Below, one piece after another: positions 35,722-44,607 of a stretch of DNA of 64,000 bases. The stretch is from contig JAGZUC010000001.1 in assembly GCA_018380195.1 (NCBI GenBank), positions 1 to 64,000 on the forward strand. Reading direction: 5' to 3'. This stretch comes from Collinsella sp. (GTDB lineage: Bacteria > Actinomycetota > Coriobacteriia > Coriobacteriales > Coriobacteriaceae). Under the pieces are notes generated by a model. That model saw nothing but the letters and a program-made list of their open reading frames with translations, was not told where the DNA came from and searched no databases. Both the position numbers and the translations under genes were made by a program. Numbering within the stretch: position 1 is the first letter of the stretch; each line of letters begins with the position of its first letter.

Positions 35722-36315
35722 ATGAGTCCCATTCAAATCGCCCTGCTGCTGCTCGCTGTTGCCGGCGTGTGGGCCATCGTTGAGCTCGCGCTTACCCTGC
35801 GCAAGACCCGTACCGTTGTCGACTCGCTCGATAAGACCGTTAACGACCTCAACAACACCATCGCCGAGGCTCAGCCTGTGGTGGCAAAGCTCGATGGCGC
35901 TGTCGATGAGCTTACGCCGGCGCTTGTCCAGATGGAGCCGCTGCTTAAGTCGAGCAAGACGGCAGTTGATGCCCTTACCTCCAATCTCGTAGAGGTCGAA
36001 GCCGTGGTTCGCGACATTTCTGAGGTCACCGGTAGCATGGCCGAGGCCAGCAATGCTGTGTCGAGCGTGACCGACTCTGCCGCCGGTGCTGTGCAGAAGC
36101 TCTTCAATAAGGTGAAGGCTCCTGCAGCTGAAGCCGAGCGCAAGCTTTCCGCTGCCGCCGAAGAAGCCGAGCAGCCGACCGAGCGCGTCTTGATTGGCAA
36201 GGCGGAGGACGAGGCCGCCGATGGCGCAGATGTGGCTCAGAAGTCTGCATCCAAGCGGGCTCAGTATTACACCTATACACCCTCCGAGACCTCTGAGGAG
36301 TCCTGCGATGAGTAG
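35722..36315 (+). CDS. DUF948 membrane-anchored protein
   Basis: This 197-residue protein has one N-terminal membrane helix (IQIALLLLAVAGVWAIVELAL). A long heptad-rich, cytoplasmic-type helix with alternating V/L and S/T/D follows, as in DUF948 proteins (YtxG-like general stress proteins). GGGAGG before ATG 35722 sets the start. It overlaps the next gene by 8 bases and heads an operon with an anti-sigma-like protein and a SigB/SigF-type sigma factor, which suggests a stress link. Function is otherwise unknown. Confidence 0.82.
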   Translation: MSPIQIALLLLAVAGVWAIVELALTLRKTRTVVDSLDKTVNDLNNTIAEAQPVVAKLDGAVDELTPALVQMEPLLKSSKTAVDALTSNLVEVEAVVRDISEVTGSMAEASNAVSSVTDSAAGAVQKLFNKVKAPAAEAERKLSAAAEEAEQPTERVLIGKAEDEAADGADVAQKSASKRAQYYTYTPSETSEESCDE

Positions 36316-36685
36316 CGAAGCAGCCTGCCCCATCACGCTGACCGTTGCCGGCGACCCGCGTCTCGCTCGCCTTGTGCGCATGACGGCAGCCAACGTTGGT
36401 GCCCTGTGTTCCATGTCTGTCGATCGCATCGAGGACATCCGCATGGCTGCCGAGGAAGCCTTTATCTTTGGCTGCACGGCTGTTGATTCCGACGACATCT
36501 CAATCAAATTCGATGTCGATGAATCTCACGTTGGCATGACCTTTACCTTTGGCGATCAGGCCACCGTCGACGAGGATGACCAGGCTGCTGTTTATGCCGA
36601 GCTTATTTTGGCGAGCGTGTGCGACTCCTACGAAAAGACTGCGGCGCCCCTGACGCTTTCCCTCGACCTCAAGGCGGATATTTAA
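36308..36685 (+). CDS. Anti-sigma-like protein with a degenerate histidine-kinase ATPase fold
   Basis: This 125-residue protein lies directly before a SigB/SigF-type sigma gene, where an RsbW/SpoIIAB-like anti-sigma kinase is normally found. The segment VDRIEDIRMAAEEAFIFG resembles the N-box helix of that fold. The expected Asn that holds Mg-ATP (normally in E-xx-NAxxH) is replaced by FIFGC, and no clear G-box is seen. It overlaps the DUF948 stop by 8 bases and the sigma gene starts one base later. Anti-sigma function is inferred from context. Confidence 0.72.
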   Translation: MSSEAACPITLTVAGDPRLARLVRMTAANVGALCSMSVDRIEDIRMAAEEAFIFGCTAVDSDDISIKFDVDESHVGMTFTFGDQATVDEDDQAAVYAELILASVCDSYEKTAAPLTLSLDLKADI

Positions 36686-36686
36686 T

Positions 36687-37478
36687 ATGACCGAACGTTC
36701 CCGGAGCGGCAAGACCGCTTGGGACAAGGAGAAAACCCGCGAGCTGTTTCGTCGCTACAAGGAGACCGGTGATCCGGACGCCCGCGAACAGCTCGTCATG
36801 TCCCATATGAACCTGGTAAGGTTTCTTGCCAACAAATTTAAGAATCGCGGCGAGCCGCTCGACGACCTCATGCAGGTCGGCTATCTGGGTTTGCTCAAGG
36901 CTATCGACCGCTTTGACCCCGAGCGCGGACTCGAGTTCACGACGTTTGCGACACCCACTATCCTGGGCGAGATCAAACGCCATTTCCGCGACAAGGGCTG
37001 GAGCGTGCGCGTACCGCGTCGTCTGCAGGAACTCTCGGCCAAGGTCAACCAGGCTACTGACAAACTTACCAACGAGCTGCAGCGTTCGCCCAAGGTTGAG
37101 GAGATCGCTGAGTATCTAGATGTGACTGTCGATGAGGTCCTCGAGGCTATGGAATCGTCTTCGGCCTATACCTCGGTGCCCATCGAGGCTCCTGGTGCGT
37201 CCGATTCCGACGATGCGCCCTCGATTCTCGACCGTTACGCCGACGATGACAACGAGCTCGACTTTACCGATGACCGCCTGGTGATCGAGGAAGCCATCCG
37301 CGATTTCTCGCCGCGCGAGCGCGAGGTGATCGAGCTGCGCTTTGTGAAGGGCATGACCCAGATCGAGATTGCCAAGAAGCTGGGCATCTCGCAGGTGCAG
37401 GTCTCGCGTCTGCTGCGCCGCACGCTTAAGAAGATTCAGGACAAGATCGACCCCGACGGAGTGATGATTCGTTCATGA
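36687..37478 (+). CDS. SigB/SigF/SigG-family RNA polymerase sigma factor
   Basis: This 263-residue sigma-70-type factor has region 2 (SHMNLVRFLANKFKNRG, DDLMQVGYLGLLKAIDRFDP, FTTFATPTILGEIKRHFRD), region 3 (WSVRVPRRLQELSAKV) and region 4 with the helix-turn-helix MTQIEIAKKLGISQVQVSR. This pattern matches the stress/sporulation SigB-SigF-SigG group rather than ECF or SigA. It sits in an operon with the DUF948 and anti-sigma-like genes and overlaps the transporter gene by 4 bases. Its regulon is not determinable here. Confidence 0.92.
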   Translation: MTERSRSGKTAWDKEKTRELFRRYKETGDPDAREQLVMSHMNLVRFLANKFKNRGEPLDDLMQVGYLGLLKAIDRFDPERGLEFTTFATPTILGEIKRHFRDKGWSVRVPRRLQELSAKVNQATDKLTNELQRSPKVEEIAEYLDVTVDEVLEAMESSSAYTSVPIEAPGASDSDDAPSILDRYADDDNELDFTDDRLVIEEAIRDFSPREREVIELRFVKGMTQIEIAKKLGISQVQVSRLLRRTLKKIQDKIDPDGVMIRS

Positions 37479-38884
37479 GTGAGCACCCCCAACAAACCGA
37501 TCGCGTGCTGCGCGACACCCGCGTTCTGACGCTGCGCATTTGGGCTGTTGTCGGCTGCATTGTTATTGCTGCTGTCATCTTTAACCTTATGGGCATCCTG
37601 GCACCGGTTATTGAGTTTCTTGCCGTTGGCTCCATCATTGCTTTTGTGATGTCCCCGATCACCAACTGGCTCGAGCACCATGGCGTGAATCGCGGCATCG
37701 GTTCGCTTATTGCGCTAATTGTTGTTGTTGCCGTGCTCGTCGGTGTCGTTTGCATCTTGTCGCCGATTCTCTTTGGTCAGATCATGGAAGTCCTGAGCCG
37801 CCTGCCCGAGCAGCTTCGTGTTGCGGGTGGCGATCTCAACGAGATGATCTCGCATGCCAAGACGCTCAACAACACGCCGCTCAAGGAGTATTTGGACGAT
37901 AATCTTTCGTCGCTGGTTGCCGTGGCATCGAAGTATGTGTCTCAGATCGCTGCCGAGCTTGGCCGCGGTGTGTTCCCGCTCATCACCAATACGGCTTCGC
38001 AGTTGTTCGTTATCTTCCTTGGTCTGGTGCTTGCGTACTGGATGGCCTGCGACTACCCTCGCATGCACCACGAGATTTGCACCATCATCGGTCAGGAGAA
38101 GGAGACCTCGTACCGCTTTATGGTCGCCATCCTTTCTCGCTCTGTCGGCGGCTACATGCGCGGTATGGTCGTGACGTCCATCTGCGGTGGTTTCCTCGCC
38201 TTTATCGGTTTTATGATCATCGGCCATCCGTATGCGGCGCTCATGGCTATCTTTACCGGCATCATGCATTTGGTTCCGGTCGTCGGTCCTTGGGTGAGCG
38301 CAGCAATCGCCACGGTGCTCGGTTTCATGTTCAGCCCCATGTTGGCGTTATGGACGCTCATCGTGACGATGGTCGCGCAAAACGTCACCGACAACGTGAT
38401 TTCTCCTAAGGTCATACAGAGCTCGGTGCAGGTGCATCCCATCATGAGCCTCACGGCGCTCGTTATTGGCTCGGCACTCATGGGCCCTATCGGCATGATT
38501 ATTGCCATCCCGCTGTGCGCGGCCCTCAAGGGTATCTTCGTGTACTACTTCGAGAATGAGACCGGCCGCCAGCTTGTGGCCTATGACGGCGCCGTGTTTA
38601 AGGGCACACCGTACCGCGATGCCGATGGCAACCCGGTCGCCGCCTACGACGCGCTCGGCGACGACACCTTCATTTACGAGTCCGAGCTCATCGGTAACGA
38701 GACTGCGCCCGAGGCCCAGGCCATGCCCAAACCCGAGCTCGATAATCCCTGGATGAAGCTCTCGGGCCTTCAGCCCGATGCTACGGGCTTTTTCAAGAAT
38801 CCCTTCGCCAAAGACGACGATTTCAATATGAACGACGACACCAAAACCGGCATCGACGGCTCCATGGACGATGATGACAACTAG
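37475..38884 (+). CDS. AI-2E family transporter
   Basis: This 469-residue polytopic membrane protein belongs to the AI-2E (PerM/TqsA) family, which includes exporters and Na+/H+ antiporters. The N-terminal helices are LRIWAVVGCIVIAAVIFNLM and neighbours. The conserved C-terminal portion includes GMVVTSICGGFLAFIGF and HLVPVVGPWVSA, then QNVTDNVISPKVI. The last ~110 residues are hydrophilic and acidic, which is unusually long. It is translationally coupled to the sigma factor. The substrate is unknown. Confidence 0.88.
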   Translation: MSEHPQQTDRVLRDTRVLTLRIWAVVGCIVIAAVIFNLMGILAPVIEFLAVGSIIAFVMSPITNWLEHHGVNRGIGSLIALIVVVAVLVGVVCILSPILFGQIMEVLSRLPEQLRVAGGDLNEMISHAKTLNNTPLKEYLDDNLSSLVAVASKYVSQIAAELGRGVFPLITNTASQLFVIFLGLVLAYWMACDYPRMHHEICTIIGQEKETSYRFMVAILSRSVGGYMRGMVVTSICGGFLAFIGFMIIGHPYAALMAIFTGIMHLVPVVGPWVSAAIATVLGFMFSPMLALWTLIVTMVAQNVTDNVISPKVIQSSVQVHPIMSLTALVIGSALMGPIGMIIAIPLCAALKGIFVYYFENETGRQLVAYDGAVFKGTPYRDADGNPVAAYDALGDDTFIYESELIGNETAPEAQAMPKPELDNPWMKLSGLQPDATGFFKNPFAKDDDFNMNDDTKTGIDGSMDDDDN

Positions 38885-38934
38885 CGGGGTAATTCGGATT
38901 AATATTCATACGCGCTAACATGCAATTTCGCTGA

Positions 38935-38964
38935 AGGGCCGGCATTGTGCCGGCCCTCTTTTTT
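38935..38964 (+). terminator. Terminator before alaS
   Basis: AGGGCCGGC (38935-38943) pairs with GCCGGCCCT (38949-38957) around ATTGT and is followed by CTTTTTT. It ends the sigma-factor operon. Confidence 0.9.
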
Positions 38965-39036
38965 GCACTTGCGCGGTGGGATGGTAATATCGTTACGTTT
39001 GAACTGTTTCGATGTGAAACCGAGGAGATTCCCTCT

Positions 39037-41694
39037 ATGAGTGCTGACTACCCGTCAATGACTACGGCCGAGATCCGCTCCAAGTTCCTCAACTTCTTTG
39101 AGGAGCGCGGTCTTAAGCTCTATCCTTCTTCGTCCCTCGTCCCCGACGATCCTTCGCTGTTGCTTGCCAACGCTGGCATGAACCAGTTTAAGGAGTACTA
39201 CCAGGGCAAAAAGACCATGAAGGAGATCGGCGCTATCTCCTGCCAGAAGTGCGTCCGCACCAACGACATCGATTGCATCGGCGAGGATGGCCGTCACCTG
39301 TCCTTCTTCGAGATGCTCGGCGACTTCTCCTTTGGCGGCGTCTCCAAGCAGCAGGCCTGCGCCTGGGCCTTTGAGCTCATCACCAAGGAGTTCAAGCTGC
39401 CGCTCGACCGCCTGTACTTTACCGTCTTTACCGAGGACGACGAGACCCACGACGTGTGGCGTTCTTTGGGTGTTGCTGAGGACCACATCTCCCGCCTGGG
39501 CGAGGACGACAACTTCTGGGCCGCTGGCCCCACCGGCCCCTGCGGTCCGTGCTCCGAGATTTACTTTGACATGGGCGAGGAGGTCGGCTGCGGCAGCCCC
39601 GACTGCAAGCCTGGCTGCGACTGCGACCGCTTCCTGGAGTTCTGGAACCTCGTCTTTACCCAGTACGACCGCCAGGAGGACGGCTCCATGCCGGAGCTGC
39701 CGCACCGTAACCTCGATACGGGCATGGGCCTTGAGCGCATGGCCGCCATCATGCAGCACAAGACCGCTAACTACGACGGCGATCTGATGCAGCACCTCAT
39801 CAAGCTCGGTGAGGAGATCAGCGGCAAGACCTATGACGCCGACGATTACTCCGGCGCCAGCCGCTCCCTGCGCATCATCGCTGACCACTCCCGTGCCGTC
39901 GACTTTATGATCTCGGACGGCATCCTGCCCGGTAACGAGGGCCGCGAGTACGTCCTGCGCCGCCTGCTCCGCCGCGCCGTGTTCCACGGCCGCCTGCTGG
40001 GCATCGAGGGCGCCTTCCTGACCAAGTTCATCGACGAGGTTAACGCTCAGATGGGCGAGGCCTATCCCGAGCTGCTCAAGAACGTCGCGCTCGTTAAGGG
40101 TATTGTCGCCTCCGAGGAGGAGCGCTTCTCCACGACGCTCGACAACGGCCGCGTCTACCTGGATGAGGCCCTGGCAGCGCTTGCCGAGGGTGCTGTGCTT
40201 CCGGGCGATGTTGCCTTTAAGCTGCACGACACCTTTGGTTTCCCCATCGACCTGACCGTCGAGATCGCGGGCACCGCTGGCCACGATGTCGACATGGACG
40301 GCTTTACCGCCTGCATGGAGGACCAGAAGGCCCGCGCTCGTGCCAACGTCAAGGGCGATGCCTGGGGCAGCTTCAACGACGTGTGGGTCGAGCTTTCCGA
40401 CAAGGTCGCCGCGACCGAATTCGACGGCTATGACAACGATGCGATCGAGGGTGCCAAGGTTGTCGCCATCGTTCGCAACGGCGAGTCCGTCGAGTCCGCT
40501 GCCGCCGGCGAGAACGTCGAGGTCGTGCTCGACCGCACCCCGTTCTACGCCGAGATGGGCGGCCAGCAGGGTGACGCCGGCGAGCTTTCCGCCGAGGGCG
40601 TTTCGCTGACCGTTTCCGATACCAAGAACCACAACGGCCTGTATGCTCACGTCGCCCACGTTGCCGAGGGCACGCTGACCGTCGGTGCTACCGTGACCGC
40701 CGCGCTCGACGCCGAGCGCCGTGGTTTCCTGCGCCGCAACCACACCGCCACCCACCTGCTCGACGCCGCCCTTAAGCAGGTCCTGGGCGAGCATGTCTCC
40801 CAGGCCGGTTCGCTGGTGACGCCCGAGCACCTGCGCTTTGACTTCACGCACTTCGAGGCCCTGTCCTCCGAGCAGCTCAAGGCTGTCGAGGACCTGGTCA
40901 ACCAGCAGATCTTCGCTTCCAAGCCGGTTGTGACCCGTGTCATGGGCATCGACGAGGCTAAGGCTGCCGGCGCTGTCGCTCTGTTTGGAGAGAAGTACGG
41001 CGATGTTGTCCGCGTCGTCTCCGTGGGCGCCGAGGACCAGCCGTTCTCCCGCGAGCTCTGTGGTGGCACTCATGCCGCCAATACCGCCGAGATTGGCCTG
41101 TTCAAGATCATTTCCGAGTCCTCCACGGGCTCCAATGTCCGCCGTATCGAGGCCGTGACCTCTAAGGGTGCCCTCGACTACATGGCCGACCGCCTGGCGC
41201 TCGTTGACGCCGCCGCCGCTGCGCTCAAGTGCCGCGTCGACGAGGTTCCCGCCCGCGTGGAGAACCTGCAGGCCGAGCTGCGCGAGACGTCCAACAAGCT
41301 CAAGAAGGCGCTCACTGGTGGCTCCTCCGATGCGATCTCCAGCGCCATCGAGGGTGCTGTCGAGCTGAATGGCTACAAGCTCGTTGTTGCTGAGCTCCAG
41401 GGCCTTGAGGCTGCCGACCTGCGCAACGTATGGGATACCGTGCACCAGAAGGTCGCCGGCCCTGTCGCTTGTGTCGTCGCCAGCGTGACTGAGAAGGGCA
41501 CTCCGGCCCTGCTCGCTGCCGGCTCCGATGACGCCGTGAAGGCCGGGTTCCACGCCGGTAATGTGATCAAGCAGATCGCGGGTCTGGTCGACGGTCGCGG
41601 TGGTGGCCGTCCCAACATGGCCCAGGCCGGTGGCAAGAATGCTGCCGGCATCGCCGATGCCCTCGCGGCCGCCAAGACCGCGCTCGGCGCCTAA
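39037..41694 (+). CDS. alaS: Alanine--tRNA ligase
   Basis: AlaRS charges tRNA-Ala and edits Ser/Gly mischarging. The 885-residue class II enzyme has N-terminal motifs (FLNFFEERGLKLYPSSSLVP; HRNLDTGMGLERMA), the editing-domain zinc ligands HTATH near residue 569 and CGGTH near 674, and a C-terminal coiled coil/C-Ala domain. GAGGAGA (39021-39027) sets ATG 39037 although the frame is open upstream. No T-box is visible before it. It starts the alaS-ruvX-mltG run. Confidence 0.97.
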   Translation: MSADYPSMTTAEIRSKFLNFFEERGLKLYPSSSLVPDDPSLLLANAGMNQFKEYYQGKKTMKEIGAISCQKCVRTNDIDCIGEDGRHLSFFEMLGDFSFGGVSKQQACAWAFELITKEFKLPLDRLYFTVFTEDDETHDVWRSLGVAEDHISRLGEDDNFWAAGPTGPCGPCSEIYFDMGEEVGCGSPDCKPGCDCDRFLEFWNLVFTQYDRQEDGSMPELPHRNLDTGMGLERMAAIMQHKTANYDGDLMQHLIKLGEEISGKTYDADDYSGASRSLRIIADHSRAVDFMISDGILPGNEGREYVLRRLLRRAVFHGRLLGIEGAFLTKFIDEVNAQMGEAYPELLKNVALVKGIVASEEERFSTTLDNGRVYLDEALAALAEGAVLPGDVAFKLHDTFGFPIDLTVEIAGTAGHDVDMDGFTACMEDQKARARANVKGDAWGSFNDVWVELSDKVAATEFDGYDNDAIEGAKVVAIVRNGESVESAAAGENVEVVLDRTPFYAEMGGQQGDAGELSAEGVSLTVSDTKNHNGLYAHVAHVAEGTLTVGATVTAALDAERRGFLRRNHTATHLLDAALKQVLGEHVSQAGSLVTPEHLRFDFTHFEALSSEQLKAVEDLVNQQIFASKPVVTRVMGIDEAKAAGAVALFGEKYGDVVRVVSVGAEDQPFSRELCGGTHAANTAEIGLFKIISESSTGSNVRRIEAVTSKGALDYMADRLALVDAAAAALKCRVDEVPARVENLQAELRETSNKLKKALTGGSSDAISSAIEGAVELNGYKLVVAELQGLEAADLRNVWDTVHQKVAGPVACVVASVTEKGTPALLAAGSDDAVKAGFHAGNVIKQIAGLVDGRGGGRPNMAQAGGKNAAGIADALAAAKTALGA

Positions 41695-41711
41695 GAATCT
41701 AAGAAGTCGCT

Positions 41712-42140
41712 GTGGTCGCGCTTGCGCTGGACATAGGGGAGACCAGGATTGGCATCGCCGTCTCGAGCCGTGATGGCAAGATGGCGATGCCCGTCAAGGT
41801 GCTCCCGGCCGCCGAGGTCACCGGTATGGCCAAGACGTTCCGCTACCTGGTCGAAGACTATGAGCCCGACATCCTGGTAAGCGGACGTCCCCTGACCATG
41901 GCCGGTGAGCCCGGCCCCCAAGCCGAGCGCGTTGCCGCCGTGGCGCAAAAGATTGCCGACGAGCTCGATCTTCCGCTGGAGTTTGAGGACGAGCGTCTGT
42001 CCTCGCAAGAGGCCAAGCATATCCTGCGCGAGCAGGGCCTCAACGAAAAGCAGATGAGGGGCAAGATCGACATGATTGCCGCCAGCCTTTTTTTGCAGAC
42101 GTGGCTCGATCGTAAAAACGAGGAGGTTTCGCATGCCTAG
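41712..42140 (+). CDS. ruvX: RuvX/YqgF Holliday junction resolvase-like pre-16S rRNA nuclease
   Basis: This 142-residue RNase H-fold protein of the YqgF family was first called a putative Holliday junction resolvase and is now linked to maturation of the 16S rRNA 5' end. The catalytic acidic residues lie in LALDIGETRIGIAVS, LPLEFEDERLSS and the C-terminal KIDMIAASLFLQTWLD. GTG 41712 is used. It overlaps mltG by 8 bases, the conserved alaS-ruvX-mltG order. Confidence 0.93.
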   Translation: MVALALDIGETRIGIAVSSRDGKMAMPVKVLPAAEVTGMAKTFRYLVEDYEPDILVSGRPLTMAGEPGPQAERVAAVAQKIADELDLPLEFEDERLSSQEAKHILREQGLNEKQMRGKIDMIAASLFLQTWLDRKNEEVSHA

Positions 42141-43566
42141 TGCTTCCGATCCGCGCCAGCCGAATCGTACACGTCAGCCGGCGTCGCGCCCTGCCCAGCC
42201 TGGCCAGCGTCCGGCACAGCCGACGCAGCGCGCAGCTCAGCCTGCCGCGCGCCCGGTGCAGTCCTTCTCTCGTTCGGCCCAACCTGTTCAACGGACGGGT
42301 CAGCAGCCTTCTGCTCGTTCGGTTCAGCATCCGGCTTCTCACGCGGCTCAGCAGCCCACTGCTCGTACGGCCCAGCCTGCAGGCGGTACCCGCTTTAAGC
42401 AGCAGGCACCTACCCAGCGAACGCAGGCCCCCCAATCGCATTCTCATCACGCCCGCAGTTCGCATGGCGTTGCTCCGGCGACCCGCTCGAGCTACAACAC
42501 GCATACTCGTCGCGGTGCTCAAAAGAAGAGCTCTCCGGTTCCCATGATCATCGGCGTTGTGGTGGCGGTGCTTGCGCTTGTCGCGATCGTTTTCTTTGTC
42601 GTGCCGGCCGTCAAGGGCTTCTTTGCCGGTGAGGATACGAAGGTCACGGCTGGTCAGCAGGTTACGGTAACCATTCCCGACGGTGCTTCGGGCGATACGA
42701 TCGCCTCGATTCTCTCCGAGAACCATATCGTCGAGAATCCCAAGGATTACTATGCGGCGGTGAAAAAGCTCAACGCCGATATGTCGCTCAAGCCTGGTAC
42801 CTATTTGTTCACCACACTCATGGACGCGACCAAGGTTGTTCAGCAGCTCATGGAAGGTCCCAACGCGGGCTCCAATGCGCTAACTATCCCTGAGGGCCTG
42901 ACGGTCGATCAAGTCGCCGACCGTGTGGCCCAGGCCTACGATGGCATCTCTAAGGAAGACTTCCTCAACCAGGCTAAGGCCTCCAACTACGTGGACGACT
43001 ATAGCTTCCTTAAGGGCGCCGCCAACGACTCGCTTGAGGGTTTCTTGTTCCCCAAGACTTATTCGTTGGGCGATTCGCCGACGGTCGATGACGTGATTCG
43101 CGCTATGCTCGATCAGTTTAAGACCGAGTACAAGTCGCTTGACTTTGCGAGCTGCGAAGCCAAGATCAAGGAGCGCTATGGTGTGGAGATGTCCGACTAC
43201 GACATCGTCAACTTGGCCTCTATCGTTGAGCGCGAGGGCCTCAACGCCGATCAACGTGCGCACGTGGCCTCGGTCTTCTACAACCGCCTTGCCGGCAAGC
43301 TCGACGGTCTGCGCTATCTCAACAGCGATGCGACCATGATGTATGTCACCGGTGGCGAGGTTACCGCCGACGACCTGCAGAGCGATAGCCCGTATAACAC
43401 CTATAAGCATGAGGGCCTGCCGCCCACGCCCATCTGCTCTCCGTCGCTCGAGGCACTCAAGGCCACGCTTGAGCCGACCGACTCCGATGACCTGTATTTC
43501 TACATTACGCAGGACGAGGAGTACTTCTCGCAAACCTACGAAGAGCATCAACAGTCTTGGAATTAG
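42133..43566 (+). CDS. mltG: Endolytic murein transglycosylase MltG
   Basis: MltG cuts nascent glycan strands at the membrane and sets their length. The 477-residue protein has a cytoplasmic low-complexity region of Pro/Gln/Ala/Arg repeats (about 1-130, many QPAQR-like units), one membrane helix near 136-160 (MIIGVVVAVLALVAIVFFVV), then LysM-like and YceG domains. The catalytic Glu is in LASIVEREG near residue 366. AGGAGG before ATG 42133 fixes the start. The long repetitive N-terminus is typical of actinobacterial forms. Confidence 0.93.
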   Translation: MPSASDPRQPNRTRQPASRPAQPGQRPAQPTQRAAQPAARPVQSFSRSAQPVQRTGQQPSARSVQHPASHAAQQPTARTAQPAGGTRFKQQAPTQRTQAPQSHSHHARSSHGVAPATRSSYNTHTRRGAQKKSSPVPMIIGVVVAVLALVAIVFFVVPAVKGFFAGEDTKVTAGQQVTVTIPDGASGDTIASILSENHIVENPKDYYAAVKKLNADMSLKPGTYLFTTLMDATKVVQQLMEGPNAGSNALTIPEGLTVDQVADRVAQAYDGISKEDFLNQAKASNYVDDYSFLKGAANDSLEGFLFPKTYSLGDSPTVDDVIRAMLDQFKTEYKSLDFASCEAKIKERYGVEMSDYDIVNLASIVEREGLNADQRAHVASVFYNRLAGKLDGLRYLNSDATMMYVTGGEVTADDLQSDSPYNTYKHEGLPPTPICSPSLEALKATLEPTDSDDLYFYITQDEEYFSQTYEEHQQSWN

Positions 43567-43567
43567 C

Positions 43568-44065
43568 ATGAGGATTTTTAGCCCCAAACGATACGTTGCC
43601 TCGGTCGATCGCATCGACCTTGATGCCCTGTGGGCCGACGGCAAACGCGCCATTCTGCTCGATCGCGATAACACCCTGGTGCCGCGCGACACCGAGCAGG
43701 TTCCCGCCGCGGTTTCCGCTTGGCTCGATGCCGCCCGCGCCAAAGGCTTTAAGCTGTGCATGGTGTCCAACAACTGGCATCGCGACCAGGTCATGAGCTC
43801 TGCACGCGAGCTGGGACTCGAGGCCATCAGCCACGCCATGAAGCCGGCGCCGTTTGCCCTCAAGGCGGGTCTTAAGCGCCTCGGCGCCACGGCCGACGAG
43901 GCGGTGCTGATCGGTGATCAGCTCTACACGGACGTGTGGAGCGGCAATTTTGCCGGCGTCGATACTATCCTGGTTAAGCCGCAGGCAACCCAGGACCTGT
44001 GGTACACGCAGATCTTCCGTATCTTTGAGCGCCGGGCCCTGCGCGACCTTCCCTGCGAGGAATAG
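43568..44065 (+). CDS. YqeG-family HAD phosphatase
   Basis: This 165-residue HAD IIIA phosphatase of the YqeG type has the nucleophile motif LLDRDNTLVPRD (DxDNT) near residue 32, VSNN as motif II, KPAP as motif III and IGDQLYTDVWSGN as motif IV. Relatives act on phosphatidylglycerophosphate or small phosphates; the substrate is not fixed. It lies one base after mltG and just before shikimate kinase, where other actinobacteria often carry aroE/aroC. Confidence 0.88.
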   Translation: MRIFSPKRYVASVDRIDLDALWADGKRAILLDRDNTLVPRDTEQVPAAVSAWLDAARAKGFKLCMVSNNWHRDQVMSSARELGLEAISHAMKPAPFALKAGLKRLGATADEAVLIGDQLYTDVWSGNFAGVDTILVKPQATQDLWYTQIFRIFERRALRDLPCEE

Positions 44066-44073
44066 GTTTCGCC

Positions 44074-44607
44074 ATGTCTCAGCACATCAAACACGGCTGC
44101 GACCATATCTTCTTTATCGGCTTTTTGGGCGCGGGCAAATCGACGCTTGCGCGCAACGTCGGCACTATGTTCAAGCGGCGTTTTATCGATACCGACCGCC
44201 TGGTCGTGCGCCGTTGCGGCAAGTCGGTAACCGAGATTTTTGAGACCGAGGGCGAGGATCGTTTTCGCGAGCTCGAGACCTCGGCGCTCCGTTCGCTCCA
44301 AAGTGAGCGCAGCCTGTTGGTTTCGTGCGGGGGCGGCATTGTCGAGACGCCGGTGAATATTGAGCTGATGCACGAAATGGGTACGTGCGTGTACCTCGAG
44401 GGTGACTTCGAGGATTCGATTCGCCAGATTCGTCGGTCCGACACGCGCCCCGATTTTCGCTCTCCCGAGCATGCCGCGCGCCTGTTTGAGCATCGCCGTC
44501 CGCTGTATCGCCGGGCCGCCGACCTTACCCTTGATATTCGCAACAAGTCCTTCGAGGACGTTTCCTACCTTTGTGCCGAGATGCTTTTGGAGCGTGGGCT
44601 GCTATGA
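44074..44607 (+). CDS. aroK: Shikimate kinase
   Basis: This 177-residue P-loop kinase phosphorylates shikimate in the aromatic amino acid pathway. Walker A is GFLGAGKST near residue 16. The shikimate-contacting residues are present: Asp in FIDTDR, Arg in RFRELE, and the Gly triplet in SCGGGIV. The lid and adenine region contain RRPLYRRAA. All active-site positions look intact, unlike the dehydroquinate synthase homologue that overlaps its stop by 4 bases. Confidence 0.9.
   Translation: MSQHIKHGCDHIFFIGFLGAGKSTLARNVGTMFKRRFIDTDRLVVRRCGKSVTEIFETEGEDRFRELETSALRSLQSERSLLVSCGGGIVETPVNIELMHEMGTCVYLEGDFEDSIRQIRRSDTRPDFRSPEHAARLFEHRRPLYRRAADLTLDIRNKSFEDVSYLCAEMLLERGLL

Noticed and set aside
39055..41553. 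832-codon - strand open frame opposite alaS
   Set aside because: Antisense shadow of alaS with no ribosome-binding site or recognisable domain.
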